64,000 bases of DNA from assembly GCA_051867615.1 (NCBI GenBank), contig JBJDYU010000014.1, forward strand, positions 11,994 through 75,993, in the 5' to 3' direction. Under the pieces are notes generated by a model. That model saw only the letters and a list, made by a program, of their open reading frames with translations. It did no database searches and was not told the DNA's origin. A program made the position numbers and the translations under genes. Source of the DNA: RGIG5472 sp051867615. Its GTDB lineage: Bacteria > Bacillota > Clostridia > Oscillospirales > Oscillospiraceae. Shown piece after piece: positions 7,166-16,089 of this stretch; position 1 is the stretch's first letter, and every line of letters begins with the position of its first letter.

Positions 7166-8098
7166 TCAGTTTTTCAGCTCGCACAGGGCGCAGGCCGTCC
7201 GGGCGGCCAGCCGGGCGTTGTTGTACACCAGCTGGATGTTGCTGGCGAGACTGTCGCCGCCGGTGATGTCCTTGATCTTCGCGAGGAGGAAGGGCGTGGT
7301 CTCCTTGCCGTGGATGCCCAGACGGTGGGACTCCGCCACCGCCTCGTCGATGGCCTTGTTGATGAGCTCGTGATCCATGGAGTACTCCTCGGGGATGGGG
7401 TTCGTCACCAGCATACCGCCCCGGAGGCCCAGCGTCTGCTTCACATGGAAGGTGCGGGCCAGCTCCTCGGGGGTGTCGAGCCGGTAATCCACCGGGAAAC
7501 CGGAGCGGCGCGTATAGAAAGCGGGCAGCTCCTCCGTGCCGTAGCCGATGACGGGCACGCCGTGGGTCTCCAGATACTCCAGCGTCAGCCCCAGATCCAG
7601 AATGGACTTGGCGCCCGCGCAGATCACCATAACAGGGGTCTGGGCCAGCTCCTCCAGGTCGGCGGAGATGTCCATGGTGGTCTCCGCGCCCCGGTGGACG
7701 CCGCCGATGCCGCCGGTGGCGAAGATTTTGATGCCCGCCATGTGGGCGATGATCATGGTGGTGGTGACGGTGGTGGCGCCGTCCATGCCTTTCGCCACCA
7801 GCACCGGCAGATCCCGGCGGGAGGCCTTGGTCACCGCCGTGCCGGTGCGGCCGAGATAGTCGATCTCCGCCTCCGTCAGGCCGGCCTTCAGCCGTCCGCC
7901 CAGAATGGCAATGGTGGCGGGCACGGCGCCGTTTTCGCGGATGATCTGCTCCACCCGCAGCGCGGTCTCCACGTTCTGGGGATAGGGCATACCGTGGGAG
8001 ATGATGGTGCTTTCGAGGGCCACCACGGGCCTGCCCGCGGCGACTGCCTCGCGCACTTCTTCGGTCATATCGAGATAGGGATTCAGCTGCATAGTCAT
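7166..8098 (-). CDS. psuG: Pseudouridine-5'-phosphate glycosidase
   Basis: A 310-residue PsuG protein, which reversibly splits pseudouridine 5'-phosphate into uracil and ribose 5-phosphate. Family blocks are visible: ALESTIISHGMPYPQN near residue 28, the TVTTTMIIAHMAGIKIFATGG stretch with GGVHRG, the SILDLGLTLEYLETHGVPV block, and TNPIPEEYS. The length is typical. It lies 3 bases after the psuK-like kinase gene, so the two act in series on pseudouridine from RNA breakdown. Confidence 0.95.
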   Translation of the reverse strand: MTMQLNPYLDMTEEVREAVAAGRPVVALESTIISHGMPYPQNVETALRVEQIIRENGAVPATIAILGGRLKAGLTEAEIDYLGRTGTAVTKASRRDLPVLVAKGMDGATTVTTTMIIAHMAGIKIFATGGIGGVHRGAETTMDISADLEELAQTPVMVICAGAKSILDLGLTLEYLETHGVPVIGYGTEELPAFYTRRSGFPVDYRLDTPEELARTFHVKQTLGLRGGMLVTNPIPEEYSMDHELINKAIDEAVAESHRLGIHGKETTPFLLAKIKDITGGDSLASNIQLVYNNARLAARTACALCELKN

Positions 8099-8101
8099 AT
8101 A

Positions 8102-9019
8102 TCATTTACCTCCTGCAGGTTGGATGCTCTCCCAGCACATGGCGGGAGAGATGGTCTCATAGGAACGGGCGGCGATGGCGGCGGCCCGCAGGGCTGTGGC
8201 GGCGGTCTCTGACAGAGAGAGGCCCCGCACGCTGGACGCGGCGATGGCGGCGGTCATGGCGTCTCCGCAGCCGGTGGCGTTCACCATGCCGTCGGTCTTT
8301 TCGGGGCGAAGGCGGACGGCCTCGCCGGAAGCGTCCGCGAAGTAGCACCCTGCGGCGGAAAGGGAGAGACAGACCCGCCGCAGGCCGGTTCCCAGCAGCG
8401 CCTTGGCTGCTTTCGGCAGGTCCTCCTCGCCGCGGATGGCCACGCCGCTGAGCAGCTCCGCCTCCATGCGGTTGGGCTTGACGCACCAGAGCCGTCCGAG
8501 GGCCCGGCGCAGCCGCTCCGCCTTCACGGTGGAGACGGGGTCCGCCAGAATGGGGACGGTGCAGCGCTCCGCGAGATACAGGATGCTCTCCTCCGGCAGG
8601 TTCGCGTCCACCACGCAGAGGGCGGCGCTGTTAATAAGCGCGAGACGGCTTTCGAGGAATTCCGGCGTCATGCGCCGGTAGATCTCCATGTCGCTCACCG
8701 CGAGAGCCATGTCTCCGTCTGGCTGGGCCAGATAGAGGTAGGACGAGGTGCTTTCCCCGGGCAGCACGGCGCTGCCGGAGAGGTCCATGCCGATGCCCTC
8801 CGCGTGCTCGCGGATGGTATCGCCGAAGCGGTCGTCCCCGAACACGGTGACGAGGGAGACGTCCATGCCCATCAGACGCAGGTTGTGGGCGATGTTCCGC
8901 CCCACGCCGCCAAGAGAAGTGCGGACGCGCCCGGGGTTCGAGTCTCCCGAAATGAGGGGCGCGTGGGAGATGGCGCCGATGTCGTAATTGACGCCGCCCA
9001 CTACGGCAATGTGGCGCAT
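8102..9019 (-). CDS. psuK: PfkB-family pseudouridine kinase
   Basis: A 305-residue ribokinase-family protein. The N-terminal glycine-rich signature (GGVNYDIGAIS, then LGGVGRNIAHNLRLMG) and the C-terminal signature VNATGCGDAMTAAIAAS, with the catalytic aspartate, are both present. PfkB kinases phosphorylate many sugars and nucleosides; the substrate here is called as pseudouridine because the next gene is psuG, 3 bases away. The ATG has GGAGG upstream. It is the first gene of the operon. Confidence 0.9.
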   Translation of the reverse strand: MRHIAVVGGVNYDIGAISHAPLISGDSNPGRVRTSLGGVGRNIAHNLRLMGMDVSLVTVFGDDRFGDTIREHAEGIGMDLSGSAVLPGESTSSYLYLAQPDGDMALAVSDMEIYRRMTPEFLESRLALINSAALCVVDANLPEESILYLAERCTVPILADPVSTVKAERLRRALGRLWCVKPNRMEAELLSGVAIRGEEDLPKAAKALLGTGLRRVCLSLSAAGCYFADASGEAVRLRPEKTDGMVNATGCGDAMTAAIAASSVRGLSLSETAATALRAAAIAARSYETISPAMCWESIQPAGGK

Positions 9020-9109
9020 AGGCCCCGCCTCCTTTCCCGGTCAGTGTGTGCCGCGTTTCTGCTTTTTATCATAATATCCCCAGGGAGAAAAGTCAACGCG
9101 AAGAATCCC

Positions 9110-9138
9110 TTGCCAAACAGAGGAAAAGTCTATATAAT
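9110..9138 (+). promoter_or_regulatory. Sigma-A-type promoter of asnS
   Basis: TTGCCA (9110-9115) and TATAAT (9133-9138) with a 17-base spacer, about 40 bases before the asnS start. The leader is too short for a T-box. Confidence 0.8.
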
Positions 9139-9178
9139 ATATCTGTTTAGGAAATATCCCGAAAAGGAGAGAAACTAT

Positions 9179-10573
9179 ATGGAAAGAACCAGGATCGCGG
9201 CGATCTACGCCGACAGCGAGACCCTTGGCGGCAGGACGGTGACCGTCTGCGGCTGGGCCAGGACCATCCGTGATATGAAGACCTTCGGCTTTGTGGAGCT
9301 GAACGACGGTTCCTGCTTTAGGAACCTGCAGGTGGTCATGGATGCGAACGTCCTTGCCAACTATAAGGAGATCGCGTCGCAGAACGTGGGCGCGGCCCTC
9401 ATCGTCACCGGCACCGTGGTGCTGACGCCGGAGGCAAAGCAGCCGCTGGAGGTCAAGGCGGAGCGCATCGAGGTGGAGGGTACCTCCACGCCGGACTATC
9501 CCCTGCAAAAGAAGCGCCACAGCGTGGAATTCCTCCGCACCATCCAGCACCTCCGTCCCCGGACGAACCTGTTCAGCGCCACATTCCGCGTCCGCAGCGT
9601 GGCGGCCTACGCGGTGCATGAGTTCTTCCAGGAGCGCGGCTTCGTCTACGTCCATACGCCCATCATTACCGCCAGCGACTGCGAGGGCGCGGGCGAGATG
9701 TTCCGCGTGACCACGCTGGATATGGAGAACCCGCCCCGCACGGCGGAGGGCAAGGTGGATTTCAGCCAGGACTTCTTCGGCAGGAGCGCCAACCTGACCG
9801 TCTCCGGCCAGCTGAACGCGGAGAACTTCGCCATGGCCTTCGGCGACGTGTACACCTTCGGCCCCACTTTCCGGGCGGAGAACTCCAACACCCAGCGCCA
9901 CGCCGCTGAGTTCTGGATGATCGAGCCGGAGATGGCGTTCACTGACCTCGCGGGAGACATGGACGTGGCGGAGGCCATGATCAAGCACATCATCCGCCGG
10001 GTCATGGAGCGCTGCCCCGACGAGATGGCGTTTTTCAACAGCTTTGTGGACAAGGGCCTGGTGGAGCGCCTGACCCATGTCATGAACAGCGATTTCGGCC
10101 GCGTCAGCTACACCGAGGCGGTGGAGATTTTGAAGCAGCACAACGACCAGTTCGACTACAAGGTGGACTGGGGCACCGACCTGCAGACCGAGCATGAGCG
10201 CTTCCTCACCGAGCAGGTGTACAAGCGCCCGGTGTTCGTGACGGACTATCCCAAGGAGATCAAGGCCTTCTATATGCGCCTGAACGACGACGGTAAGACC
10301 GTCGCCGCGGCGGACTGCCTGGTGCCCGGCATCGGCGAGATCATCGGCGGTTCCCAGCGCGAGGAGCGGCTGGAGCTGCTGGAGCAGCGCATCCGGGAGC
10401 TGGGCATGAAGCCGGAGGATTACTGGTGGTATCTGGACCTCCGCCGCTACGGCAGCTGCAAGCACGCGGGCTTCGGCCTGGGCTTTGAGCGCATGGTGAT
10501 GTATCTCACGGGCGTGAACAACATCCGCGACGTGGAGCTGCACCCGAGAACGGTGGGCAACGCGGATTTCTAA
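9179..10573 (+). CDS. asnS: Asparagine-tRNA ligase
   Basis: A 464-residue class IIb aminoacyl-tRNA synthetase that charges tRNA-Asn. The N-terminal OB fold (about 15-105; TVTVCGWARTIRDMKTFGF) binds the anticodon. The catalytic core shows motif 2 around TFRAENSNTQRHAAEFWMIE and motif 3 GFGLGFERMVMYLTG near the end. The asparagine-type features match AsnS rather than AspS, for instance the absence of the large insertion of bacterial AspRS. The ATG at 9179 follows AAAGGAGAG; the reading frame is open far upstream, but only by chance. A promoter lies 40 bases before it. Confidence 0.95.
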   Translation: MERTRIAAIYADSETLGGRTVTVCGWARTIRDMKTFGFVELNDGSCFRNLQVVMDANVLANYKEIASQNVGAALIVTGTVVLTPEAKQPLEVKAERIEVEGTSTPDYPLQKKRHSVEFLRTIQHLRPRTNLFSATFRVRSVAAYAVHEFFQERGFVYVHTPIITASDCEGAGEMFRVTTLDMENPPRTAEGKVDFSQDFFGRSANLTVSGQLNAENFAMAFGDVYTFGPTFRAENSNTQRHAAEFWMIEPEMAFTDLAGDMDVAEAMIKHIIRRVMERCPDEMAFFNSFVDKGLVERLTHVMNSDFGRVSYTEAVEILKQHNDQFDYKVDWGTDLQTEHERFLTEQVYKRPVFVTDYPKEIKAFYMRLNDDGKTVAAADCLVPGIGEIIGGSQREERLELLEQRIRELGMKPEDYWWYLDLRRYGSCKHAGFGLGFERMVMYLTGVNNIRDVELHPRTVGNADF

Positions 10574-10825
10574 AACAGCTCGCAAAACGCAGGCGTTTTG
10601 CGAAGATGAGCAGGAAATCCGGAACTCGATTTTCACAAGTGAAAAAAGTCGTTCCGGATTTCCTGTAAAGAGTTTTTTCCAACGTACACGCCGCCGGAAA
10701 AAACGGATTTCAGTAGCGGCGGCGTATGCCGCCGGGAAAAACATACCCATTTCCGGGGCGTATGCCCCGGGGAATGAGGGGTTTGTCAGGATCAGATCTG
10801 TTTGAGCGAAGGAGGGAACAGCGGT
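10574..10825 (+). repeat. Hairpin-rich spacer between asnS and an XpaC-like gene
   Basis: No gene is seen here. Four inverted repeats follow one another: CGCAAAACG/CGTTTTGCG (10581-10602); a perfect 15-pair stem CAGGAAATCCGGAAC/GTTCCGGATTTCCTG (10611-10665) with TTTTCAC/GTGAAAA nested in its loop; GGCGGCGTATGCCGCC (10718-10733); and CCGGGGCGTATGCCCCGG (10753-10770). The last two share the loop core GCGTATGC. The first may terminate asnS; the whole may be a small structured repeat. Confidence 0.6.
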
Positions 10826-12031
10826 ATGGAACCCAACGAAAAGCCTCCGGTCAGCGGCGGCGAGCCGCGCCGGAGCGGTACATACGGCACGGGCGGCGCT
10901 TACGGCAGCGGCCGGGGCGGCAATTCCGGCCCGGGGATCGACTGGGGCCTTCTCACCAGCTGGCCCTTTATCGTGGCCGCGTTCGCGTTCGGCCTCTGGC
11001 CCGTGGGACTGCTGCTGATCTTGAAGGGCGCGTCTCTCAGCGAGGAGGAAAAGCGCCGCAAGAAGGCTCCGCAGCCCTCCCGCCCCCATCCCGCGGACAG
11101 CGTCAGGGAGACGGTCACCACTGCCCGCGGCACGGTCAAGAGCCAGACCAAGCAGAAGAAAAAGACCGGCTCGTGGCTGGCTTTCATCATTATGGGCGCC
11201 ATTCTCGCTATCAGCGGCCTCGGCGCCGTGTATGAGACCATCGACATGATCGCTTTTCTGGGGTCTGTTTCCGGCTATCTGGGCGAGCTGTGGACGAACC
11301 TGACGGTGCTTGCCGCAGGCGGCGCCATGCTGGGCTTCGGCATCGGAAAACGGCGGCAGCAGCGGCGCTTTCCGCTGTACCTCTCCGTCATAGCCGGCCG
11401 CCGGGCCGTCTCTATTCAGGAGATCGCCTCCGCTATGGGCCTTTCCCAGCGCAAAGTGGTCAAGGACCTGCAGAAAATGGTGGAGATGGGCTGGCTCCCC
11501 GCGGGAGCGTATCTGGACATGGGCCGTGGCTACTACTTTGCCGACGCTTCCGCCGTGCCGGAGGAAAAGCCGAAGGAGGAGCCGAAAAAAGAGCCTGAGA
11601 AGCCAGTGGAGGGCTATGACGCCATCCTGCGGAACATCCGGGAGCTGAACGACCGCATCGCGGACGAGACGCTGTCCCGCCAGATCGACAAGATCGAGGA
11701 CATTTCCCGGAAGATCTTCCGTGAGGTGGAGCGCTGCCCGGAGAAGAAGGGCCAGATCAGCACGCTGCTGAATTACTATCTTCCCACTACCCAGAAGTTG
11801 CTGGATTCCTACGCCACCTTTGAGGCCGCCGGCGTGGAGGGGGAGAATATGTCCCAGGCCAAGGCCCGCATCGAGGCCACCATGGACCGCATCGTCCGGG
11901 GCTTTGAAAAGCAGCTGGACCAGCTCTATTCCTCCGACGCCATGGATGTGGAGTCCGACATCCGGGTGATGGAGAGTATGCTGAACCGGGACGAGGCCAG
12001 CACGGAAAAGGACTTCGGACTGAAGCTGTAA
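10826..12031 (+). CDS. XpaC-like protein with membrane helices and a winged-helix-like segment
   Basis: A 401-residue protein. A glycine-rich N-terminus is followed by hydrophobic segments near residues 40-75 and 115-175, then a segment that looks like a winged helix (VSIQEIASAMGLSQRKVVKDLQKM, about 195-220). The C-terminal 140 residues form a domain shared with the xpaC-like gene at 43054-43746: both read IF.EV or IFEQV, then YYLPTT.KLL, GVEGEN, FEKQLD.L and AMD(V/I).(S/T)DI. XpaC proteins are named for hydrolysis of 5-bromo-4-chloroindolyl phosphate but their true role is unknown. The ATG is chosen for the GAAGGAGGG site before it. Confidence 0.75.
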   Translation: MEPNEKPPVSGGEPRRSGTYGTGGAYGSGRGGNSGPGIDWGLLTSWPFIVAAFAFGLWPVGLLLILKGASLSEEEKRRKKAPQPSRPHPADSVRETVTTARGTVKSQTKQKKKTGSWLAFIIMGAILAISGLGAVYETIDMIAFLGSVSGYLGELWTNLTVLAAGGAMLGFGIGKRRQQRRFPLYLSVIAGRRAVSIQEIASAMGLSQRKVVKDLQKMVEMGWLPAGAYLDMGRGYYFADASAVPEEKPKEEPKKEPEKPVEGYDAILRNIRELNDRIADETLSRQIDKIEDISRKIFREVERCPEKKGQISTLLNYYLPTTQKLLDSYATFEAAGVEGENMSQAKARIEATMDRIVRGFEKQLDQLYSSDAMDVESDIRVMESMLNRDEASTEKDFGLKL

Positions 12032-12042
12032 CGAAAACGGTG

Positions 12043-12079
12043 CGCGCCCCTGCCGGGTATCCCGGCAGGGCGCGTTTTT
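12043..12079. terminator. Terminator after the XpaC-like gene
   Basis: CGCGCCCCTGCCGGG pairs with CCCGGCAGGGCGCG with one bulge, followed by TTTTTG. It lies between convergent genes. Confidence 0.75.
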
Positions 12080-12123
12080 GTTCGCTGCAAAAGGCCGCGG
12101 CGTAAAGCAGCAAAGGGCGCAGG

Positions 12124-12957
12124 CTATGACCGGAGCTGCACCCGGGGATAGGACATCTCCACACCGTGCTTACGGTAGTATTCGAGAATGCGGCCGTTCA
12201 TTTCGTCCCGCGTAGCCACGCAGGCGTCGGAGCGGACCCAGAGCCGGGCGGTGTACTCCACGTTGCTCTCCCCAAAGCCGGAGACCACCACCTCCGCCGG
12301 CGGCTCCGCCAGCACCTGGGGCAGGGAAGCGGCGCATTCCAGAATGGCGGCGCGCACCGTCTCCGTGGGCGCGTCGTAGGACGCGCAGAGGACCACGTCC
12401 ACCCGGCGGGTGCTTTCGCCGGAGTAGTTCACGATGGTGGAGGACAGCACGTCGCTGTTGGGGATATAGATGAGCTTGTTGTCCACAGTGTCCAGCTGGG
12501 TCTGGAACAGGGCCACCTGCTTCACCGTACCGCTGACGCCCTTCAGCTCAATGAAGTCTCCCACGCCGAAAGGCTGGGTGGTCAGCAGCACCACGCCGCT
12601 GATGAGGTTTCCCAGCAGGCTCTGCACCGAGAGCGACAGCGCCAGGCCCAGCAGGCTGAATACGGCCAGAAGGCTCGTCACCGGGATGCCGAGGGAGTCC
12701 GCCACGATGAGGACGAGGATGAAATCCAGGGCAAAGCGCAAAGCCTGCTCCATAAAATGCTGCAGGTTCTTGGAGAGGTGGCTGCGGGACATGGCGCCGT
12801 GGAAAAAGCGGCGCAGAAGGCGCACGATGAGATAGCCGATGAGCAGCAGCAGCGCCGAGGCGAGCAGGTCTCCCAGCGCCAGCTTGTCAAAGACCGCTTT
12901 CAGCGTCTTGAAAAAATCGCTGCCGGAGGCGGCCATATCGGAAACAGAGGAAGCCAT
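12124..12957 (-). CDS. mscS: MscS-family mechanosensitive ion channel
   Basis: A 277-residue small-conductance mechanosensitive channel. Three membrane helices lie near residues 28-50, 68-90 and 95-128; the third is the glycine/alanine-rich pore helix (LLAVFSLLGLALSLSVQSLLGNLISG). The beta domain follows with QPFGVGDFIELKGVSGTVKQV and the C-terminal alpha-beta domain ends near YPRVQLRS. It opens under membrane tension and releases solutes during osmotic down-shock. It is a single-gene unit; the ATG has AAAGGAG 10 bases upstream. Confidence 0.93.
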   Translation of the reverse strand: MASSVSDMAASGSDFFKTLKAVFDKLALGDLLASALLLLIGYLIVRLLRRFFHGAMSRSHLSKNLQHFMEQALRFALDFILVLIVADSLGIPVTSLLAVFSLLGLALSLSVQSLLGNLISGVVLLTTQPFGVGDFIELKGVSGTVKQVALFQTQLDTVDNKLIYIPNSDVLSSTIVNYSGESTRRVDVVLCASYDAPTETVRAAILECAASLPQVLAEPPAEVVVSGFGESNVEYTARLWVRSDACVATRDEMNGRILEYYRKHGVEMSYPRVQLRS

Positions 12958-13029
12958 ACCGGGTAAACTCCTTTCAGGTGGAAGTGTGGGCGCAGCGTGT
13001 GAAGCACGCGGGATTTCAAATCAAGTATT

Positions 13030-14625
13030 CTATTTGAAATCAGTATAAGACTGCAAAACGGCCTCCGCCTGACGCATACCGTCCGCCGCGGCGGAGAGGA
13101 TGCCCCCGGCGTAGCCCGCGCCCTCGCCGCAGGGATAGAGACCGGGGAGGGCGGACTCGCCCTCGCCGCCGCGCAGGATGCGCACCGGGGAGGAACTGCG
13201 GCTCTCCACCGCCGTCAGCACCGCGTCCTCCGCCGCGAAGCCGGGGAGCTTCGCTTCCAGCAGGGGCAGGGCCTGACGCAGGCTCTCCGTGACGAAGTCC
13301 GGCAGGCAGGCGCTCAAGTCCGTCCACGTCACATGGGGCAGGTAGCTGGGGAGGACGCGCCCCGGACCGGTGGAGGGAACGCCCCGGAGGAAATCTCCCA
13401 CCCGCTGGGCGGGAGCGGCATAGCCGCCGCCTCCGGCGAGATAGGCGGCGCTTTCGAGCCGCCGCTGGAAGTCAACGCCCGCCAGCGGCCCCTCGCCGCC
13501 GAAGTCGGCGGGCGTGACGCTGACCAGCAGGCCGCCGTTGATATTCTCTCCGTCCCGGGCAAACTCACTCATGCCGTTTGTGACCACCCGGTTTTCCTCG
13601 CTGGCGGCGGCCACCACCTGCCCGCCCGGGCAGACGCAGAAGGAGAACACGCCCCGGCCGTTCGGCAGGTGGCAGGCCAGCTTGTAGCTGCTGGCGGGCA
13701 GGGCGGGATGCCCGGCGTATTCCTTGTACTGGGCCGCGTCCATGTCCTTCTGCCGGTGTTCGATGCGCACGCCCACGGCGAAGGGCTTGGGCTCCAGAGG
13801 CACGCGGCGGCGCAGCAGCATCTCAAAGGTGTCCCGGGCGCTGTGCCCCGGGGCCAGAAGCAGTCTTTCGCAGGGGAGACGGTACGTCCCCTCCGGGCCG
13901 TCCACTGTGACGGCGGCGAGCCGCCCGTCCGCCAGCTCCAGATCCGCCAGCCGGTGGCCGAAGCGCAGGTCCGCCCCGCAGGCGAGGAGCCGCTTTCTCA
14001 GGTTCACCAGCACGGTGTGGAGCCTGTCCGTCCCCACATGGGGCTTGGCGTCGTACAGGATCTCCTCCGGCGCGCCGAATTCCACCAGCCGGTGGAGGAT
14101 ATAGCGGTGGCGGGGGTCCTTGGTGCCGGTGTTGAGCTTTCCGTCGGAGAAGGCCCCGGCGCCGCCCTCGCCGAACTGCACGTTGGAGGCGGTGTCCAGC
14201 ACGCCGGTGCGCCAGAAGCGCTCCACGTCCTGCTGCCGCTGCTCCACCATCCGGCCCCGCTCCAGCAAAATGGGCTTTGCCCCGGCCTCCGCCAGCAGCA
14301 GCGCGGCGAACAGGCCCGCAGGCCCCGCGCCCACCACCACGGGCGGCACCGGCGGCGCGGCTATGGCGGCGGGCGGCGCGTAATGCAGCTTCTCCGCCCG
14401 GGAGACCTGATGCGAGCGGCAGCGGCGCAGCACCTTTTCCTCGTTTTTCACGCTCACGAGGACGGAGCAGATGAAGCACACGCCCTCCCGCGCGTCGATG
14501 GAGCGGCGGATAAGGCGCAAAGAGAGGATCTCCTTTTCCGGCAGCTGCAATACCTTGGCCGCCCGCCGCTTCAGGGCGGAAAGCTCCTCCCCCGGCAGCA
14601 GGCGGAGCTGGTCGACCCTGAGCAT
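13030..14625 (-). CDS. FAD-dependent oxidoreductase (COG2509-like)
   Basis: A 531-residue flavoprotein of the group annotated as NAD(FAD)-utilizing dehydrogenase. The N-terminal 80 residues form a small alpha-beta domain (LRLIRRSIDAREGVCF). The dinucleotide-binding motif VVVGAGPAGLFAALLLAE starts near residue 95, followed by ASNVQFGEGGAGAFSDGKLNTG, which is typical of the group, and the second FAD contact near the C-terminus (GLYPCGEGAGYAGGILSAAADG). The substrate is not known. It is transcribed alone, convergent with nothing on its 3' side (mscS lies downstream on the same strand, 73 bases away). Confidence 0.88.
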   Translation of the reverse strand: MLRVDQLRLLPGEELSALKRRAAKVLQLPEKEILSLRLIRRSIDAREGVCFICSVLVSVKNEEKVLRRCRSHQVSRAEKLHYAPPAAIAAPPVPPVVVGAGPAGLFAALLLAEAGAKPILLERGRMVEQRQQDVERFWRTGVLDTASNVQFGEGGAGAFSDGKLNTGTKDPRHRYILHRLVEFGAPEEILYDAKPHVGTDRLHTVLVNLRKRLLACGADLRFGHRLADLELADGRLAAVTVDGPEGTYRLPCERLLLAPGHSARDTFEMLLRRRVPLEPKPFAVGVRIEHRQKDMDAAQYKEYAGHPALPASSYKLACHLPNGRGVFSFCVCPGGQVVAAASEENRVVTNGMSEFARDGENINGGLLVSVTPADFGGEGPLAGVDFQRRLESAAYLAGGGGYAAPAQRVGDFLRGVPSTGPGRVLPSYLPHVTWTDLSACLPDFVTESLRQALPLLEAKLPGFAAEDAVLTAVESRSSSPVRILRGGEGESALPGLYPCGEGAGYAGGILSAAADGMRQAEAVLQSYTDFK

Positions 14626-14757
14626 GGCCCAACCCCTCCTTTCACAAAAAATTCATAGAATCCTAAAGCTTTGCTTAAGATTATTATACTATACTGTTCC
14701 CAGAACAACAAGGAAAACCTGCCGCTGCCGCGGCGGGCAGGATAAGGAGGAACCTTT

Positions 14758-16089
14758 ATGTACGAAGAGCAGAATAACGGCTATCATACCGACAACGGCG
14801 ACGGCACCTACCATTACGTCTATCCCCGCAGTACCCCGGAGCCGGGCGGGCCGGAGCTGCTGCGACCGGTGAAGAAGCGTTCGAGCCTTCCCTGGGGCAA
14901 GCTCATCGCCCTGGTGCTGGTCTGCACGATCCTCGGCGGCTGCGCGGGCGCGGGCATCGTCGCCGCCGTCACCCGGGGCGGACAGGACAGCACGTCCATC
15001 GCCGTCAGTGACCGGACGGTGAAGGACGTGGAGCTGGTGAAGGTGGACGGCAAGACCGAGATGACCATGGAGGAGGTCTACGCCGCCAACGTCAACGCGG
15101 TGGTCTCCATCAACGTCTCCGGCATTTCCACCAACATCTTTGGCTACGCCACGGAGACCGCCTCCGCCGGCAGCGGCTTTATCGTGACCGAGGACGGCTA
15201 TATCGTCACCAACTACCATGTGGTGGAGAACGCCCGCAGCGTGAAGGTGACGCTGTACAGCGGCGAGAGCTATGACGCGGAGGTCATCGGCGGCGACGAG
15301 GACTACGATATCGCCGTGCTGAAGATCAACGCCGTGGGTCTGCAGGCCGTGACCCTGGGCGACAGCGACAAGGTGAACGTGGGCGCAGCGGTGGCCGCCA
15401 TCGGCAACCCTCTGGGCGAGCTGACCTTCTCCATGAGCCAGGGCGTGGTCTCCTGCGTGAACCGCGCCATCAACGTGGACGGCACGCCGTTCAACATGAT
15501 CCAGATCGACGCCTCCATCAACCCCGGCAACTCCGGCGGCCCGCTGGTGAACACCTACGGCGAGGTCATCGGCATCGTCTCGGCCAAGTATTCCCAGTAC
15601 GCATCCACCACGGTGGAGGGTCTTGGCTTCGCCATTCCCATCAATGACGTCATCGCCATGGTGCAGGATATCATGGAGAACGGCTATGTGACGGATAAGG
15701 CCTACATGGGCATCACGCCCTACACCGTCAACACCTCCCAGGCGCAGATGTACAGCAATCTCCTGACCGAGGGCGTGTATGTGGCCGCCGTGGAGAGCGG
15801 CAGCGCCGCGGAGAAGGCGGGCATCCGGGAGGGCGACATCATCGTGAAGCTGGGCGAAAAGACCATCACCTCCGTCTCCGACCTGTCGGCGGCGAAGAAG
15901 GGCTACCGCGCCGGCGACACCGCCTCCATCACGGTCTATCGAAACGGCGAGGAAGTGACCCTCTCCATCACCTTCGACGTGCAGCCCGAGACGGTGGAGC
16001 AGAACAGCGCCGAGACCGGCGACAACAGCAGCCAGAGCCCCTGGGGAAACATTTACGATTACTACCGGAACTATTTCTACGGCAACTGA
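14758..16089 (+). CDS. HtrA/DegP-like serine protease with PDZ domain
   Basis: A 443-residue membrane-anchored protease and quality-control protein of the cell envelope. A cytoplasmic N-terminus of about 47 residues leads into one membrane helix (48-72). The trypsin-like domain carries the triad H154 (TNYHVVEN), D184 (EDYDIAVLKI) and S259 (NPGNSGGPLVN). A single PDZ domain lies at about 325-415 (VYVAAVESGSAAEKAGIREGD). The gene begins 6 bases after a GGAGG site and is followed directly by a structured repeat. Confidence 0.95.
   Translation: MYEEQNNGYHTDNGDGTYHYVYPRSTPEPGGPELLRPVKKRSSLPWGKLIALVLVCTILGGCAGAGIVAAVTRGGQDSTSIAVSDRTVKDVELVKVDGKTEMTMEEVYAANVNAVVSINVSGISTNIFGYATETASAGSGFIVTEDGYIVTNYHVVENARSVKVTLYSGESYDAEVIGGDEDYDIAVLKINAVGLQAVTLGDSDKVNVGAAVAAIGNPLGELTFSMSQGVVSCVNRAINVDGTPFNMIQIDASINPGNSGGPLVNTYGEVIGIVSAKYSQYASTTVEGLGFAIPINDVIAMVQDIMENGYVTDKAYMGITPYTVNTSQAQMYSNLLTEGVYVAAVESGSAAEKAGIREGDIIVKLGEKTITSVSDLSAAKKGYRAGDTASITVYRNGEEVTLSITFDVQPETVEQNSAETGDNSSQSPWGNIYDYYRNYFYGN

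Noticed and set aside
8930..8955. A GGGGTTCGAGTCTCCC segment that looks like a tRNA T-arm
   Set aside because: It lies inside the conserved start of psuK (SGDSNPGRVRT on the minus strand). No acceptor, D or anticodon arms can be placed around it.
8804..9178. N-terminal extension of asnS by 125 codons
   Set aside because: The extension overlaps psuK on the opposite strand, and a consensus promoter and ribosome binding site lie just before the ATG at 9179.
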